This document shows, piece by piece, positions 1 through 7,500 of a DNA stretch of 9,681 bases. Made by a program: the position numbers and the translations under genes. Source of the DNA: Bordetella parapertussis. Lineage in GTDB: Bacteria > Pseudomonadota > Gammaproteobacteria > Burkholderiales > Burkholderiaceae_B. The stretch spans positions 1 to 9,681 of the forward strand of contig CAMCWG010000095.1 of assembly GCA_945882005.1 (NCBI GenBank), in the 5' to 3' direction. The notes below the pieces were generated by a model, which saw only the letters and a list, made by a program, of their open reading frames with translations, made no database searches and had not been told where the DNA came from. Position 1 is the first letter of the stretch. Each line of letters starts with the position of its first letter.

Positions 1-470
1 GGTAAGGGGTGCGGTTTTGAAAACAGCGTTGTATTGGACCCCGTGATAGCACTAAAAAAATCAAGGACCCCAGCAGTTTTTAAGGCGTGGAGTGCAGCGG
101 CTTCATTCTTGTTTGTACAAACGCCGAGTTTGAATTGATGTGCCTTAAGCTCTTCTAGGAAAGTTTGAACACCCGGGTAAAGGGCAGTATTTGAATGTGC
201 CTGTTGGTTGTAGTGCCTGGTGTAGACGGCATGAATTTCGGGTGTACGAACTAGCGGTACACCGACTAGTTTCAGTGCACTCTCCAGAATGTGCGGAATT
301 GTTCCATACATATTTGGAAGGCGTGTCTCAGGTGCGAGTTGCGGACAATCACAGTCTGCTAAGGCACGATTGATTGCGAGCTTGACCTCGGGCTCTGTGT
401 GCATCAGGGTGCCGTCCAGATCAAAAACGACTGCGTCTTTTGTATTCAATAGCGGAGCAAGATGTTTCAT
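1..470 (-). CDS. HAD-superfamily phosphatase (phosphoglycolate phosphatase-like), C-terminal part beyond the window
   Basis: The first 156 residues are present; the frame is open to the left edge. HAD motif I is FDLDGTL with nucleophile D17 and acid/base D19. A helical cap-like region follows (about residues 25-95). Motif II is GVCTN with T119, and motif III is SKPHP with K152. The last acidic motif (IV) lies outside the window. The layout is that of the Gph/PGMB-like phosphatases, which use Mg2+ and an aspartyl-phosphate to remove phosphate from small phosphomonoesters in the cytoplasm. There is no signal peptide. It is not PhnX (phosphonoacetaldehyde hydrolase) on motif I, which is DLDGT here. 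The ATG overlaps the stop of the hydrolase gene as ATGA, with AAGGA 14 nt upstream, so translation is probably coupled. From context I infer it dephosphorylates the phosphomonoester released by the upstream hydrolase; the substrate cannot be read from the sequence. Confidence 0.9.
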   Translation of the reverse strand, partial: MKHLAPLLNTKDAVVFDLDGTLMHTEPEVKLAINRALADCDCPQLAPETRLPNMYGTIPHILESALKLVGVPLVRTPEIHAVYTRHYNQQAHSNTALYPGVQTFLEELKAHQFKLGVCTNKNEAAALHALKTAGVLDFFSAITGSNTTLFSKPHPL

Positions 471-2011
471 AGTCTTGAGGTCAGTCCTTCTGGAGACGCC
501 GCGTACCCAGTCAAGGTGCGATCTGCATGTTTTAGTCGCCAATTAAGCATCTTTTGTGCCATGTCTAGCATGGGTTTCATGTAGACGGGATCGTTGGCGA
601 GATTCTTCAGCTGGTCTGGATCTTGTTGCAGATCAAAAAACAGCGGCGGTAGCGCTGCGAAGTGGACATATTTGTAGCGCTCATTCTGAATAACTGAGAG
701 TGAGCACTCGTCCATCCCAATACCAAGATAGTCCTCGGGCTTGGAGTAGAAGATGTTTCTAAAGTCATACTCGTAGTGCACTTCCGTGCGCCAGTCGGCA
801 GGTGCTTGACTCGAATGCAGGAAGGGTAAGAGTGAATGACCATCACAGGTTCGAGGAACGGGTAGGCCAAGCCACTCTAGAATCGTTGGCATCGTATCCA
901 CGGTCTCTGTGAAGTGTCGGACGATATGTCCTCGGGTCAAATCTGCTGCGGGCCGCGGGTCGCGCACAATCATCGGAATGTGAAAGCTTTGGTCAAAGTA
1001 GCCAAGCTTACCCAACAGGTGATGATCACCGAGTTGCTCGCCGTGATCGCTTGTCAAGACAATTAATGTGTCTTCCCACTGACCTGTTTGCTTGAGGTAG
1101 TCGCAGACGCGTCCAACGTGTGCATCGACCTCCGACATGAGCCCGTAATAGGTGGCACGCATTTGTAGAACTTCCGACTCCGCCATGTCGGCACCTAGGC
1201 CCTTCCCATGTTCGAAGAACTTCTTCTTTTCAATGGCTTTCAGGTAGAAAGCCAACATAGGGTGCTGAGCCGCTTCCGCATCGATCGAGGTGGCGCGAAC
1301 GGGTGGTGGGCAATCTTCAGGCGCGTACATCGTGTTGTATGGTGCGGGAGCAATGAACGGTGGGTGCGGACGGTAGTAGCCAAGGTGCAGAAACCAGGGC
1401 TTGCCCTCCGTCCCTTTTAAGTACTCGAGCGCGCGATCGGTAAACCAAGTTGTGTCGGACAGGTGTGCGGGGATGGAGCTCGGTTTGGACGTCGCCCCAT
1501 GATCGTCCTCCGTTCGACCTTCTGGAAGCCAGATATTGGTTGGGATTTTTGGTACGGGAAAGCCTTGCGCTTTGACCCACGCGAAGTAGGACTCCATCTT
1601 TAGACCCCACGAGCCAACGGGTCTCCAGCCTTCCATGTCTGCACCAAGGACTTTGAACCGAGGATCTTGTGGTGCAGTTTCGCGTGGGTCAGGAGTCGTG
1701 GTGGTGTAACCAACAAGCGCAGGCTCGTAGCCCGCTTTACGTACTTCTTTGGCGATATTCGTGTGACGTGCATCCAGTGGGATGGTGTTTTGGACGGCAC
1801 GATGCGTCATCATATACAGGCCGGTGAGCATGGATGCACGCCCTGGTCCACAAGGCACAGCCTGTGTGTAGTGCTTTGCGAATGTCACGCCTTCGTTGGC
1901 GAGTGCATCAATATTCGGAGTCTTGATCGTCGGATGACCCAGCCGTGCGAGAGTATCGCCGCGCCATTGGTCGACGACGATCATCAGTACATTTTTTTTT
2001 GCGTTTGACAT
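467..2011 (-). CDS. pehA: Phosphonate monoester hydrolase / phosphodiesterase (PMH), alkaline phosphatase-sulfatase superfamily
   Basis: This 514-residue protein has no signal peptide and should be cytoplasmic. Its sulfatase signature C-x-P-x-R is CGPGR at residues 54-58, followed by LTG at 62-64; C54 would be converted to formylglycine, the nucleophile. Residues expected in the PMH family are in place: D14 and Q15 (VVDQW), N75 (AVQNTIPL), Y102 and T104 (GYTTTTPDPR), H216 (GYYRPHPPF), D322 and H323 (SDHGEQLGDH) and K335. Length and many long motifs (LHLGYYRPHPPF, YKYVHFAALPPLFFD, HADRTL) agree, from memory, with the Rhizobium and Burkholderia caryophylli PMH enzymes rather than aryl- or choline-sulfatases. 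That family cleaves phosphonate monoesters and phosphodiesters and is promiscuous toward sulfate and phosphate esters. An AGGTGA ribosome site sits just before the ATG. The gene follows the permease gene by 24 nt and overlaps the phosphatase gene. A run of nine A encodes residues 5-7. Confidence 0.93.
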   Translation of the reverse strand: MSNAKKNVLMIVVDQWRGDTLARLGHPTIKTPNIDALANEGVTFAKHYTQAVPCGPGRASMLTGLYMMTHRAVQNTIPLDARHTNIAKEVRKAGYEPALVGYTTTTPDPRETAPQDPRFKVLGADMEGWRPVGSWGLKMESYFAWVKAQGFPVPKIPTNIWLPEGRTEDDHGATSKPSSIPAHLSDTTWFTDRALEYLKGTEGKPWFLHLGYYRPHPPFIAPAPYNTMYAPEDCPPPVRATSIDAEAAQHPMLAFYLKAIEKKKFFEHGKGLGADMAESEVLQMRATYYGLMSEVDAHVGRVCDYLKQTGQWEDTLIVLTSDHGEQLGDHHLLGKLGYFDQSFHIPMIVRDPRPAADLTRGHIVRHFTETVDTMPTILEWLGLPVPRTCDGHSLLPFLHSSQAPADWRTEVHYEYDFRNIFYSKPEDYLGIGMDECSLSVIQNERYKYVHFAALPPLFFDLQQDPDQLKNLANDPVYMKPMLDMAQKMLNWRLKHADRTLTGYAASPEGLTSRL

Positions 2012-2035
2012 GGTTCACCTATTAAGCAGAATGGG

Positions 2036-2896
2036 TTAGAGCAGTGTCGGATCAAGTTTGTCGCGCACCCAGTCTCCGACCAGTGAAATGGAAAGCGTCG
2101 TCAGGACAATGATTGTTGCTGGTGCCAATAGGATCCAGGGGGCAGAATGGAGATACTCGCGACCATAGCCCACCATGTTCCCGAGACTTGTGAGCGGGGG
2201 TTGTACGCCAAGCCCTAAAAAGGACAGGCCTGACTCAAGCAAAATAACCTCGGGAAACGTCAACGTCATACTCACAATCAGCGTGCTCGCAATATTGGGC
2301 AAAATATGACGAAAGTAGACGCGCCATGTGCTGGCTCCTAATGCTTGGACGGCGTTGGCGTAGCCTTGCTCTACGGCCGAGATGGCGAGACTGCGCGTAA
2401 TACGCGCTGTGCGCTCCCACCCATGACACCCCATCAGGCAAATAAAGAGCACTAAGGTATTTCCAAAGAAGGCGAGTACCGCTAGTGCGATCAACATAAA
2501 GGGGATGGAGGCCTGAAAGTCGATCGCGACCATCACGGCTTGTTCGGTCCAACCTCGAAAACGGGCAGCCAAAAATCCGAGCGTCAGACCAATCGAGGCC
2601 GAAATTAGCGTACTCGCGAAGGCGATCAGTAGGCTCATACGGATCGACGTGACGAGTCGCGACAACACATCGCGCCCTAATTCATCCGTACCGAGTAAAT
2701 GATTAGCTTGACCATCAAAGCCGATCGGGGGCTTGAGCCGCGCGGAAAGATCCAGTGCGGTATACCCATAGGGCGAAAGGCTCTCGGCGAAGAGCGCCAC
2801 AAACAGCATGATGATGAGCCAAATCCAACCACACAATACGATGACTGGGCATTGCGCGAGCGCAGTGAGCATTGAAGAGAGCCGTCGATTCGTCAT
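2036..2896 (-). CDS. ABC transporter inner-membrane permease, DppC/OppC-like
   Basis: This 286-residue membrane protein is the second permease of an Opp/Dpp-type importer. A first membrane helix (about 17-37) is followed by the family motif LLGTDELGRDVLSRL (67-81), which precedes the transmembrane core. The cytoplasmic EAA loop that contacts an ATPase is near 179-201 (ANAVQALGAST to FRHILPN). ESGLSFLGLGVQPP (221-234) and SLVGDWVRDKLDP (271-283) are typical of DppC/OppC/NikC. The start is supported by a strong AAGGAG site 5 nt before the ATG, overlapping the TAA of the preceding permease gene (9-nt gap). It should pair with that permease to form the channel. Family-level assignment is secure. 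Whether the cargo is a peptide or, as the neighbourhood suggests, an organophosphorus compound cannot be decided from the permease. Confidence 0.95.
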   Translation of the reverse strand: MTNRRLSSMLTALAQCPVIVLCGWIWLIIMLFVALFAESLSPYGYTALDLSARLKPPIGFDGQANHLLGTDELGRDVLSRLVTSIRMSLLIAFASTLISASIGLTLGFLAARFRGWTEQAVMVAIDFQASIPFMLIALAVLAFFGNTLVLFICLMGCHGWERTARITRSLAISAVEQGYANAVQALGASTWRVYFRHILPNIASTLIVSMTLTFPEVILLESGLSFLGLGVQPPLTSLGNMVGYGREYLHSAPWILLAPATIIVLTTLSISLVGDWVRDKLDPTLL

Positions 2897-2905
2897 CCCT
2901 TCTCC

Positions 2906-3826
2906 TTACCGCGCTGACCGAAGTTTGGGATCGATCATGACATTTAACGCGTCTACCAATAAATTCGCAGTCACCATACAGGTCGTGACTAATAACAAGG
3001 CGGCCTGAACGACGGCGAGGTCGCGATTGGCGACGGCCGACACGATTAAGCGTCCAACGCCTGGCCAGGAAAAGACGCTCTCAACCACGACAGCCCCTGC
3101 GATGAGTGCACCGAACATGAGCCCGATAATCGTCAGGATTGGCGCTGCAGCATTCGGTAAGGCGTGGCGTAAAACGACGTTGTGCCACGTTAGACCTTTG
3201 GCGGAGGCTGCTCGGATGTATGGTTGGCCGAGCACCTCAAGCATAGCGGAGCGGGTGTAGCGGGCGAGCACTGCAGCACCTCCGATCGACAGGGTGATGA
3301 TAGGTAAGAACGCATGCTGCCAAGACGCATAGCCGCCGCTTGGCAACCACCCTAGTGTGACCGCAAAAATGAGAACCAACAGCACGCCAAGTACGAAGCT
3401 CGGCAGAGAGTGGCCCGCAACCGACAGGCTCATGATCAGCCTGTCGATCCAAGTGTTGCGATGAAATGCAGCGAAGATGCCCGCTGGAATGCCCAATAAC
3501 AGCTTTATAAAAAAAGCGGGTAAGGTGATGGCTAGGGTGGCGGGGATCGCCTGAATCACCAAGGACATCGCTGGCGAACCGTTGCGCATTGACACACCGA
3601 AGTTGCCCATCGCAATATTACGTAAGTACCCAAAATACTGATGTGAAAGCGGAGCATCGAGCCCCCAGCTTTGTCGGAAAGCGTCGATAGCCTCGGGCGG
3701 TGCATCGGCCGATAAAATCATCATTGCGGGGTCGCCCGACAGTCGCAGAATGATGAAGGTAAAGGTGACAACGAGCAGGATCGTCAAGGCGGATCGAAGG
3801 CCCCGTGTGACAAGGTAGTTCAGCAT
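2906..3826 (-). CDS. ABC transporter inner-membrane permease, DppB/OppB-like
   Basis: This protein has 306 residues. The chosen start is the ATG at 3824-3826, not the upstream in-frame ATG at 3925, because MLNYLVTRGL is the usual DppB-type amino terminus, AGGTGG lies 7 nt upstream, and the longer form would run about 100 nt into the preceding ATPase gene. The first membrane helix is at about 12-28, then a periplasmic segment with LSHQYFGYLRN (60-70) and GNFGVSM (74-80). The core includes GGYASW (164-169), the EAA loop (about 203-226, YIRAASAKGL to RHALPN) and VVVESVFSWPGVGRL (246-260), all family hallmarks. The start codon overlaps the ATPase stop as ATGCTGA. It forms the membrane channel with the next gene product. 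Confidence 0.95.
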   Translation of the reverse strand: MLNYLVTRGLRSALTILLVVTFTFIILRLSGDPAMMILSADAPPEAIDAFRQSWGLDAPLSHQYFGYLRNIAMGNFGVSMRNGSPAMSLVIQAIPATLAITLPAFFIKLLLGIPAGIFAAFHRNTWIDRLIMSLSVAGHSLPSFVLGVLLVLIFAVTLGWLPSGGYASWQHAFLPIITLSIGGAAVLARYTRSAMLEVLGQPYIRAASAKGLTWHNVVLRHALPNAAAPILTIIGLMFGALIAGAVVVESVFSWPGVGRLIVSAVANRDLAVVQAALLLVTTCMVTANLLVDALNVMIDPKLRSAR

Positions 3827-4824
3827 GCGTTGACCACCTGCTGGTGATTCAGGGACGCGCGCAGGTGACAGGCCACAGTGTGTCCGGTGTCTATGTGTGT
3901 CAAATAAGGTGCCTGTGCTTGGCACTGTGCTACGGCAATAGGGCAGCGCGGATGAAACGCGCAGCCAGTGGGTACATCAATCGGACTCGGAGGTTCGCCA
4001 CGCAGCAGAATACGCTTGCGCGGTGTTTGCGAGGCCTTCGGGTGAGATACAGCAGAAATCAAGGCCTCGGTGTAAGGGTGTGCTGGCTTTGACAATACCT
4101 GCGCTGCCGGACCTTGTTCGATGATTTTTCCCAAGTACATCACCGCGACGTCATCGCAAATATGACGCACGACACGCAAGTCATGACTGATGAACAGCAT
4201 TGCGAGCTGACGCTCTTTCTGCAACGTCGAAAGGAGATTGATGACTTGCGCTTGAATCGAAAGATCCAAGGCCGAGACGGGCTCGTCGCACACTAAGAGG
4301 CGTGGCTTAAGCACCAGGGCTCTCGCCATCACGACGCGCTGGCGTTGCCCGCCAGACAATTCATGGGGAAAGCGAGGGAATAGATCAGAGCCAATACCTA
4401 CCGATGCGAGTACTTCCTCGGTGGCTGTGTGCTGCTCTTCGCGCGAGCCAATACCTTGAATTAAAAGTGGCTCTCGTACTTGCTGATAGATCGGGAGTCG
4501 GCGATCTAGGGCTCCAAGTGGATCTTGGTACACCATCTGCATGTCGCGGCGCAGTGCGCGCCAGGCTGCGTTTCGCTCTGCGTTGACAGGCTTGCCATCA
4601 AAAGATACTTCGCCAGTTGTCGTTGGAATTAAGCCAATCAGCATCCGAGCGAGGGTCGATTTGCCACAGCCCGATTCGCCTACTAAGCCTAAGGTTTGTC
4701 CCGCGCGCAGTTCGAGAGATATTTGATCAACGGCGCGTAGGCTGCGGCGTTTGGTCAGCCAAGACTGCGTTGTTTTCACTGGGTAGACACGCGTGACGTC
4801 TGTTGCAGTGAGTAAGGCAGTCAT
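3820..4824 (-). CDS. ABC transporter ATPase, DppF/OppF-like
   Basis: This 334-residue nucleotide-binding subunit starts at the ATG at 4822-4824 (MTALLTATDV). A longer in-frame start at 4938 would overlap the upstream ATPase gene by over 100 nt and adds an arginine/cysteine-rich stretch unlike the family, while GAGG sits 5 nt before the chosen ATG. Walker A is GESGCGKST (49-57), the Q-loop glutamine is Q100, the signature is LSGGQ (156-160), Walker B is LLVCDEP (176-182) with catalytic E181, and the switch histidine is H214. The carboxy-terminal Opp/Dpp extension carries GEPPSPIDVPTGCAFHPRCP with cysteines 288, 294, 301 and 319. It should power import as a heterodimer with the neighbouring ATPase. 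The start overlaps the upstream stop as ATGA. Confidence 0.95.
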   Translation of the reverse strand: MTALLTATDVTRVYPVKTTQSWLTKRRSLRAVDQISLELRAGQTLGLVGESGCGKSTLARMLIGLIPTTTGEVSFDGKPVNAERNAAWRALRRDMQMVYQDPLGALDRRLPIYQQVREPLLIQGIGSREEQHTATEEVLASVGIGSDLFPRFPHELSGGQRQRVVMARALVLKPRLLVCDEPVSALDLSIQAQVINLLSTLQKERQLAMLFISHDLRVVRHICDDVAVMYLGKIIEQGPAAQVLSKPAHPYTEALISAVSHPKASQTPRKRILLRGEPPSPIDVPTGCAFHPRCPIAVAQCQAQAPYLTHIDTGHTVACHLRASLNHQQVVNAC

Positions 4825-5810
4825 GAAAGCCTCGCTACATGGCAGGCAACGCGTTGGTCGGCGTTGGCTGTTTCCAGTGCAGGGACTGCATCGTGGCAAA
4901 TGGATCTTATTTCTGTGCAGCGTGGGGCGAAGCTGCAACCCTTAAAGTGTGCGCCGGCTTGCGGCACTTGTCCTGGAATAGTCTTGAGTGCGCTGTGCTC
5001 TGCCTCAAGGGAAGGCATCGCGCCTAAGAGCCCGTTGGTATAGGGGTGACGGGCATGCGTGAACAAATGCTCTGTTCGCATATATTCGACGATACGTCCC
5101 GCATACATCACGGCGACCTGTTCACTTGCCTCGGTGATGACACCCAGGTCGTGTGAGATTAAAACGAGCGCCATGCCCGAGTCTTTGCGGATTTGATTGA
5201 GCAAGTCCAGGATTTGGGCCTGTACAGTTGCGTCGAGCGCCGTAGTAGGTTCGTCCGCTACTAACAAGTCTGGTTGTCCAGCGAGCGCCATGGCAATCAT
5301 GACGCGCTGATTCATTCCGCCAGAAAGTTCATGTGGGTAGGCGGACAAGCGCTGGGCCGCGTTGGGCATCTCCACGCGGTCGAGTAGATCGAGGGCTGCG
5401 CGTCGTGCCTCTGCACCAAACAGAGCGCGGTGAAGGGCCAAACTTTCAGTTAATTGTTTTTCGATTCGATGTACAGGATTCAAGCAGGAGGCGGGGTCCT
5501 GAAAAATCATGGCAATTTTCCCGCCTCGCACCGTCGATAATTCTTGATCGGTCAAACCTAAGAGCTCTTGCCCTGCAAGTCGAGCGCTTCCTTGGATCTG
5601 TGCGCGAGCACCTAATAAGCCAAGTATCGCCATCCACGTGACGCTTTTGCCGCAACCTGACTCCCCAACGATCCCCAGCGACATGCCTTTGTGAATGTCA
5701 AGGTCGATGTCTTGGACGACGGTTCGTATCTGCTCTTCGTTAGCAAAATTAATCGTCAACCCTCGGACGCTGAGAAGCGCCTGTGGGTCGTGCTGTAACG
5801 CGGAGTTCAT
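4821..5810 (-). CDS. ABC transporter ATPase, DppD/OppD-like
   Basis: This is the 329-residue partner ATPase. Walker A is GESGCGKS (49-56), the Q-loop is FQDP with Q104, the signature is LSGGM (162-166), Walker B is LLVADEP (182-188) with E187, and the switch histidine is H220. SGGMNQRVMIAMALA is typical of the DppD/OppD branch. The carboxy-terminal extension has cysteines 292, 298, 305 and 323 in GCSFAPRC and the region after it, with the same spacing as in the partner ATPase. The ATG overlaps the TGA of the binding-protein gene as ATGA. No clear Shine-Dalgarno is visible, so initiation probably depends on translational coupling. The subunit is cytoplasmic and docks on the permease pair. Cargo is unknown. 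Confidence 0.95.
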   Translation of the reverse strand: MNSALQHDPQALLSVRGLTINFANEEQIRTVVQDIDLDIHKGMSLGIVGESGCGKSVTWMAILGLLGARAQIQGSARLAGQELLGLTDQELSTVRGGKIAMIFQDPASCLNPVHRIEKQLTESLALHRALFGAEARRAALDLLDRVEMPNAAQRLSAYPHELSGGMNQRVMIAMALAGQPDLLVADEPTTALDATVQAQILDLLNQIRKDSGMALVLISHDLGVITEASEQVAVMYAGRIVEYMRTEHLFTHARHPYTNGLLGAMPSLEAEHSALKTIPGQVPQAGAHFKGCSFAPRCTEIRSICHDAVPALETANADQRVACHVARLS

Positions 5811-7468
5811 TGCGAGAGCTGTAAGTTGCTAGGGCGAAAGTCCATTAAGAAGGTTTGGGATGGTTTCCACACGATGTCTTTGCGTTTGGCGTAGAAAACA
5901 GCCGTGCGATGCAGAACCGTGTAGGCAGGGTCTTCGCGTTCAGCAATTTCGAGCATGCGCGCGAAGGTCTGGCGACGCTCTTTTTGATCAACAGAGGTCA
6001 CTAGGACGTTTGAAAGTTTGTTGAACTCCTCGTTACTCCACTCGCCCATCCGTTGCTGTTGACCCTTTGGACCGTGCTGATTCACCATCGAGCTCACAGG
6101 GTCGCTAAATGGAGCCGAGTTTGACCACCCTCGTACGCCTCGAGTCGGCCCTTTCTCAAAAATCTGCGTCCAGTTTTCGGCCATTTGCATTTGAACGTTC
6201 AGGCCCACCGCGCGCCACATTTCAAGCATGATTTGGTCCGTCTGCGTCTGGTTGGTGTAGTAGTTATTCATCGTCCGAAAGTGAATGATCTCTCCCTTAT
6301 ACCCAGCCTCTTTTAAGAGCTTTTTTGCGAGGGCAACGTCGTACTTTGGTACGGACCAGTCGTTGATGAACATATCGGCATAAAACTCCCACTGTAGTCC
6401 TGCGGGAATCGAGGTCCGTCCACCCCAAAGTGCATCGATAATCGCTTTCCGATCAATGGCATGCGTCATCGCCTGGCGGATTTTTGGATTAGCAAGAACA
6501 GGATGTGTTTTGTCGAAGACAACCAATCGGTGGTTCATCACAGGTCCACCCGTTACTTCAAATTTAGGATTGTTTTGAATAATCTTGAACTGGTCTGGAG
6601 GGATGTCCGTGACAAAATCATATTGTCCGGTGACTAAGCCGTTGATTCTTGACGATACTTCGGGCACAACGGTGTAGCGAATTTCCTTGATATTCGGTTT
6701 GCCGCCAAAATAATCATCATGCGCAACCAGTACCAAGTATTGATCTTGCTTGAGTTCCTTAACTTTAAAGGGACCAGCACTGATTGGGTTTTGTGCCCAA
6801 ACGTTCCAGTCTTTGGCAGCCAGATAAGCTTTCTTAGAGATGATTTCAGAGCCTAAGCGCGCTAAACGACCCTCCAACGTAACATCCGGTAGGGCATTCA
6901 CTAACCGAATGGTTTTGTCGTCAACGATCTCAACTCCAACCAGAGAAGGCCAAATGTTACGAGCCACTGCAACCACCTCGGGGGGAGGGGTTGGGCCAGA
7001 GGCAAAGCTTGTGTTGCCGATCGGCTTCGATGCTGGTCCAGCAGGCTTGGTTGTCGGGGGCATTGAGGGTTGACTATTACCAAACATCCTCTGCGGACTA
7101 AAGCTAAAGGCGATATCCTCAACGGTGACCGGGTCTCCGTTATGGAACTTCACACCTGGACGCAACTTAAACTCAAGCGTGCGCTCGTCGATGCGTCTCC
7201 AGGATTCAGCAAGGGCAGGGCGAGCACTTAAATCGCCAACGGTATCTAGCTCGATTAAGCCCGCGTAGATCATGGGTAGCACGCGCGTGCCAACATTGCT
7301 TTGCTCGCGCAGGGGGTCTAGCGCACCACTATTAGCGATTTGTTGAACAGCCACCCGAATAACGGGCCTTGTGTCTGTCGATTGGGCGCTTGCCCAAGGT
7401 GCGTGGCTGAGCGCACAAGCAAAGGTCAGGGCGACAATGCTGAGAATATTCGGAAAGCGAGCACGCAT
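5807..7468 (-). CDS. Periplasmic solute-binding protein of the peptide/nickel type (SBP_bac_5)
   Basis: This 553-residue protein has a Sec signal peptide: a basic start (MRAR), a hydrophobic stretch (about 8-20) and a likely cleavage after ASA near residue 28. No lipobox is seen, so it should be soluble in the periplasm. Family features include LRPGVKFHNGDPVTVEDIAFSF (about 102-123), ISAGPFKVKEL (229-239) and IRQAMTHAIDRKAIIDALWGG (330-350). It captures the substrate and delivers it to the permease pair. It is slightly long for the family; a Pro/Gly/Ser-rich stretch at about 129-165 accounts for much of this. The ATG has only a weak upstream site (TGGA within an inverted repeat). It is first in the seven-gene operon, preceded by a likely promoter region. 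Context suggests a phosphodiester or phosphonate ester ligand, but a peptide ligand is not excluded. Confidence 0.93.
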   Translation of the reverse strand: MRARFPNILSIVALTFACALSHAPWASAQSTDTRPVIRVAVQQIANSGALDPLREQSNVGTRVLPMIYAGLIELDTVGDLSARPALAESWRRIDERTLEFKLRPGVKFHNGDPVTVEDIAFSFSPQRMFGNSQPSMPPTTKPAGPASKPIGNTSFASGPTPPPEVVAVARNIWPSLVGVEIVDDKTIRLVNALPDVTLEGRLARLGSEIISKKAYLAAKDWNVWAQNPISAGPFKVKELKQDQYLVLVAHDDYFGGKPNIKEIRYTVVPEVSSRINGLVTGQYDFVTDIPPDQFKIIQNNPKFEVTGGPVMNHRLVVFDKTHPVLANPKIRQAMTHAIDRKAIIDALWGGRTSIPAGLQWEFYADMFINDWSVPKYDVALAKKLLKEAGYKGEIIHFRTMNNYYTNQTQTDQIMLEMWRAVGLNVQMQMAENWTQIFEKGPTRGVRGWSNSAPFSDPVSSMVNQHGPKGQQQRMGEWSNEEFNKLSNVLVTSVDQKERRQTFARMLEIAEREDPAYTVLHRTAVFYAKRKDIVWKPSQTFLMDFRPSNLQLSQ

Positions 7469-7469
7469 G

Positions 7470-7500
7470 ATTGATTCCAGTTAAAAATCCTGAAATCAAT
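7470..7500. repeat. Imperfect inverted repeat at the transcription/translation start of the binding-protein operon
   Basis: On the + strand ATTGATTCCAG (7470-7480) and CTGAAATCAAT (7490-7500) are inverted copies with 10 of 11 positions pairing and a 9-nt A/T-rich centre. The dyad ends 1 nt before the start codon of the binding-protein gene and touches the candidate -10. It could be an operator for a repressor or, if transcribed in full, a hairpin covering the weak ribosome site. Confidence 0.5.

Noticed and set aside
191..546. Two short + strand open frames near the left edge
   Set aside because: They run opposite to the HAD gene, whose catalytic motifs I, II and III are clearly in the minus frame.
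1667..2008. 113-residue open frame on the + strand
   Set aside because: It is antisense to the strongly supported PMH gene, its translation shows no recognisable domain, and no ribosome site or partner gene supports it.
467..2011. Aryl- or choline-sulfatase
   Set aside because: The signature is shared, but length, absence of signal peptide and the many PMH-type motifs fit the phosphonate monoester hydrolase family better.
3827..3925. Longer amino terminus for the DppB-like permease
   Set aside because: The added residues are the wrong frame of the ATPase gene, lack family similarity, and a good ribosome site precedes the internal ATG.
4825..4938. Longer amino terminus for the DppF-like ATPase
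   Set aside because: The extension is read from the other ATPase gene in another frame; the ATGA junction with GAGG upstream gives a better start.
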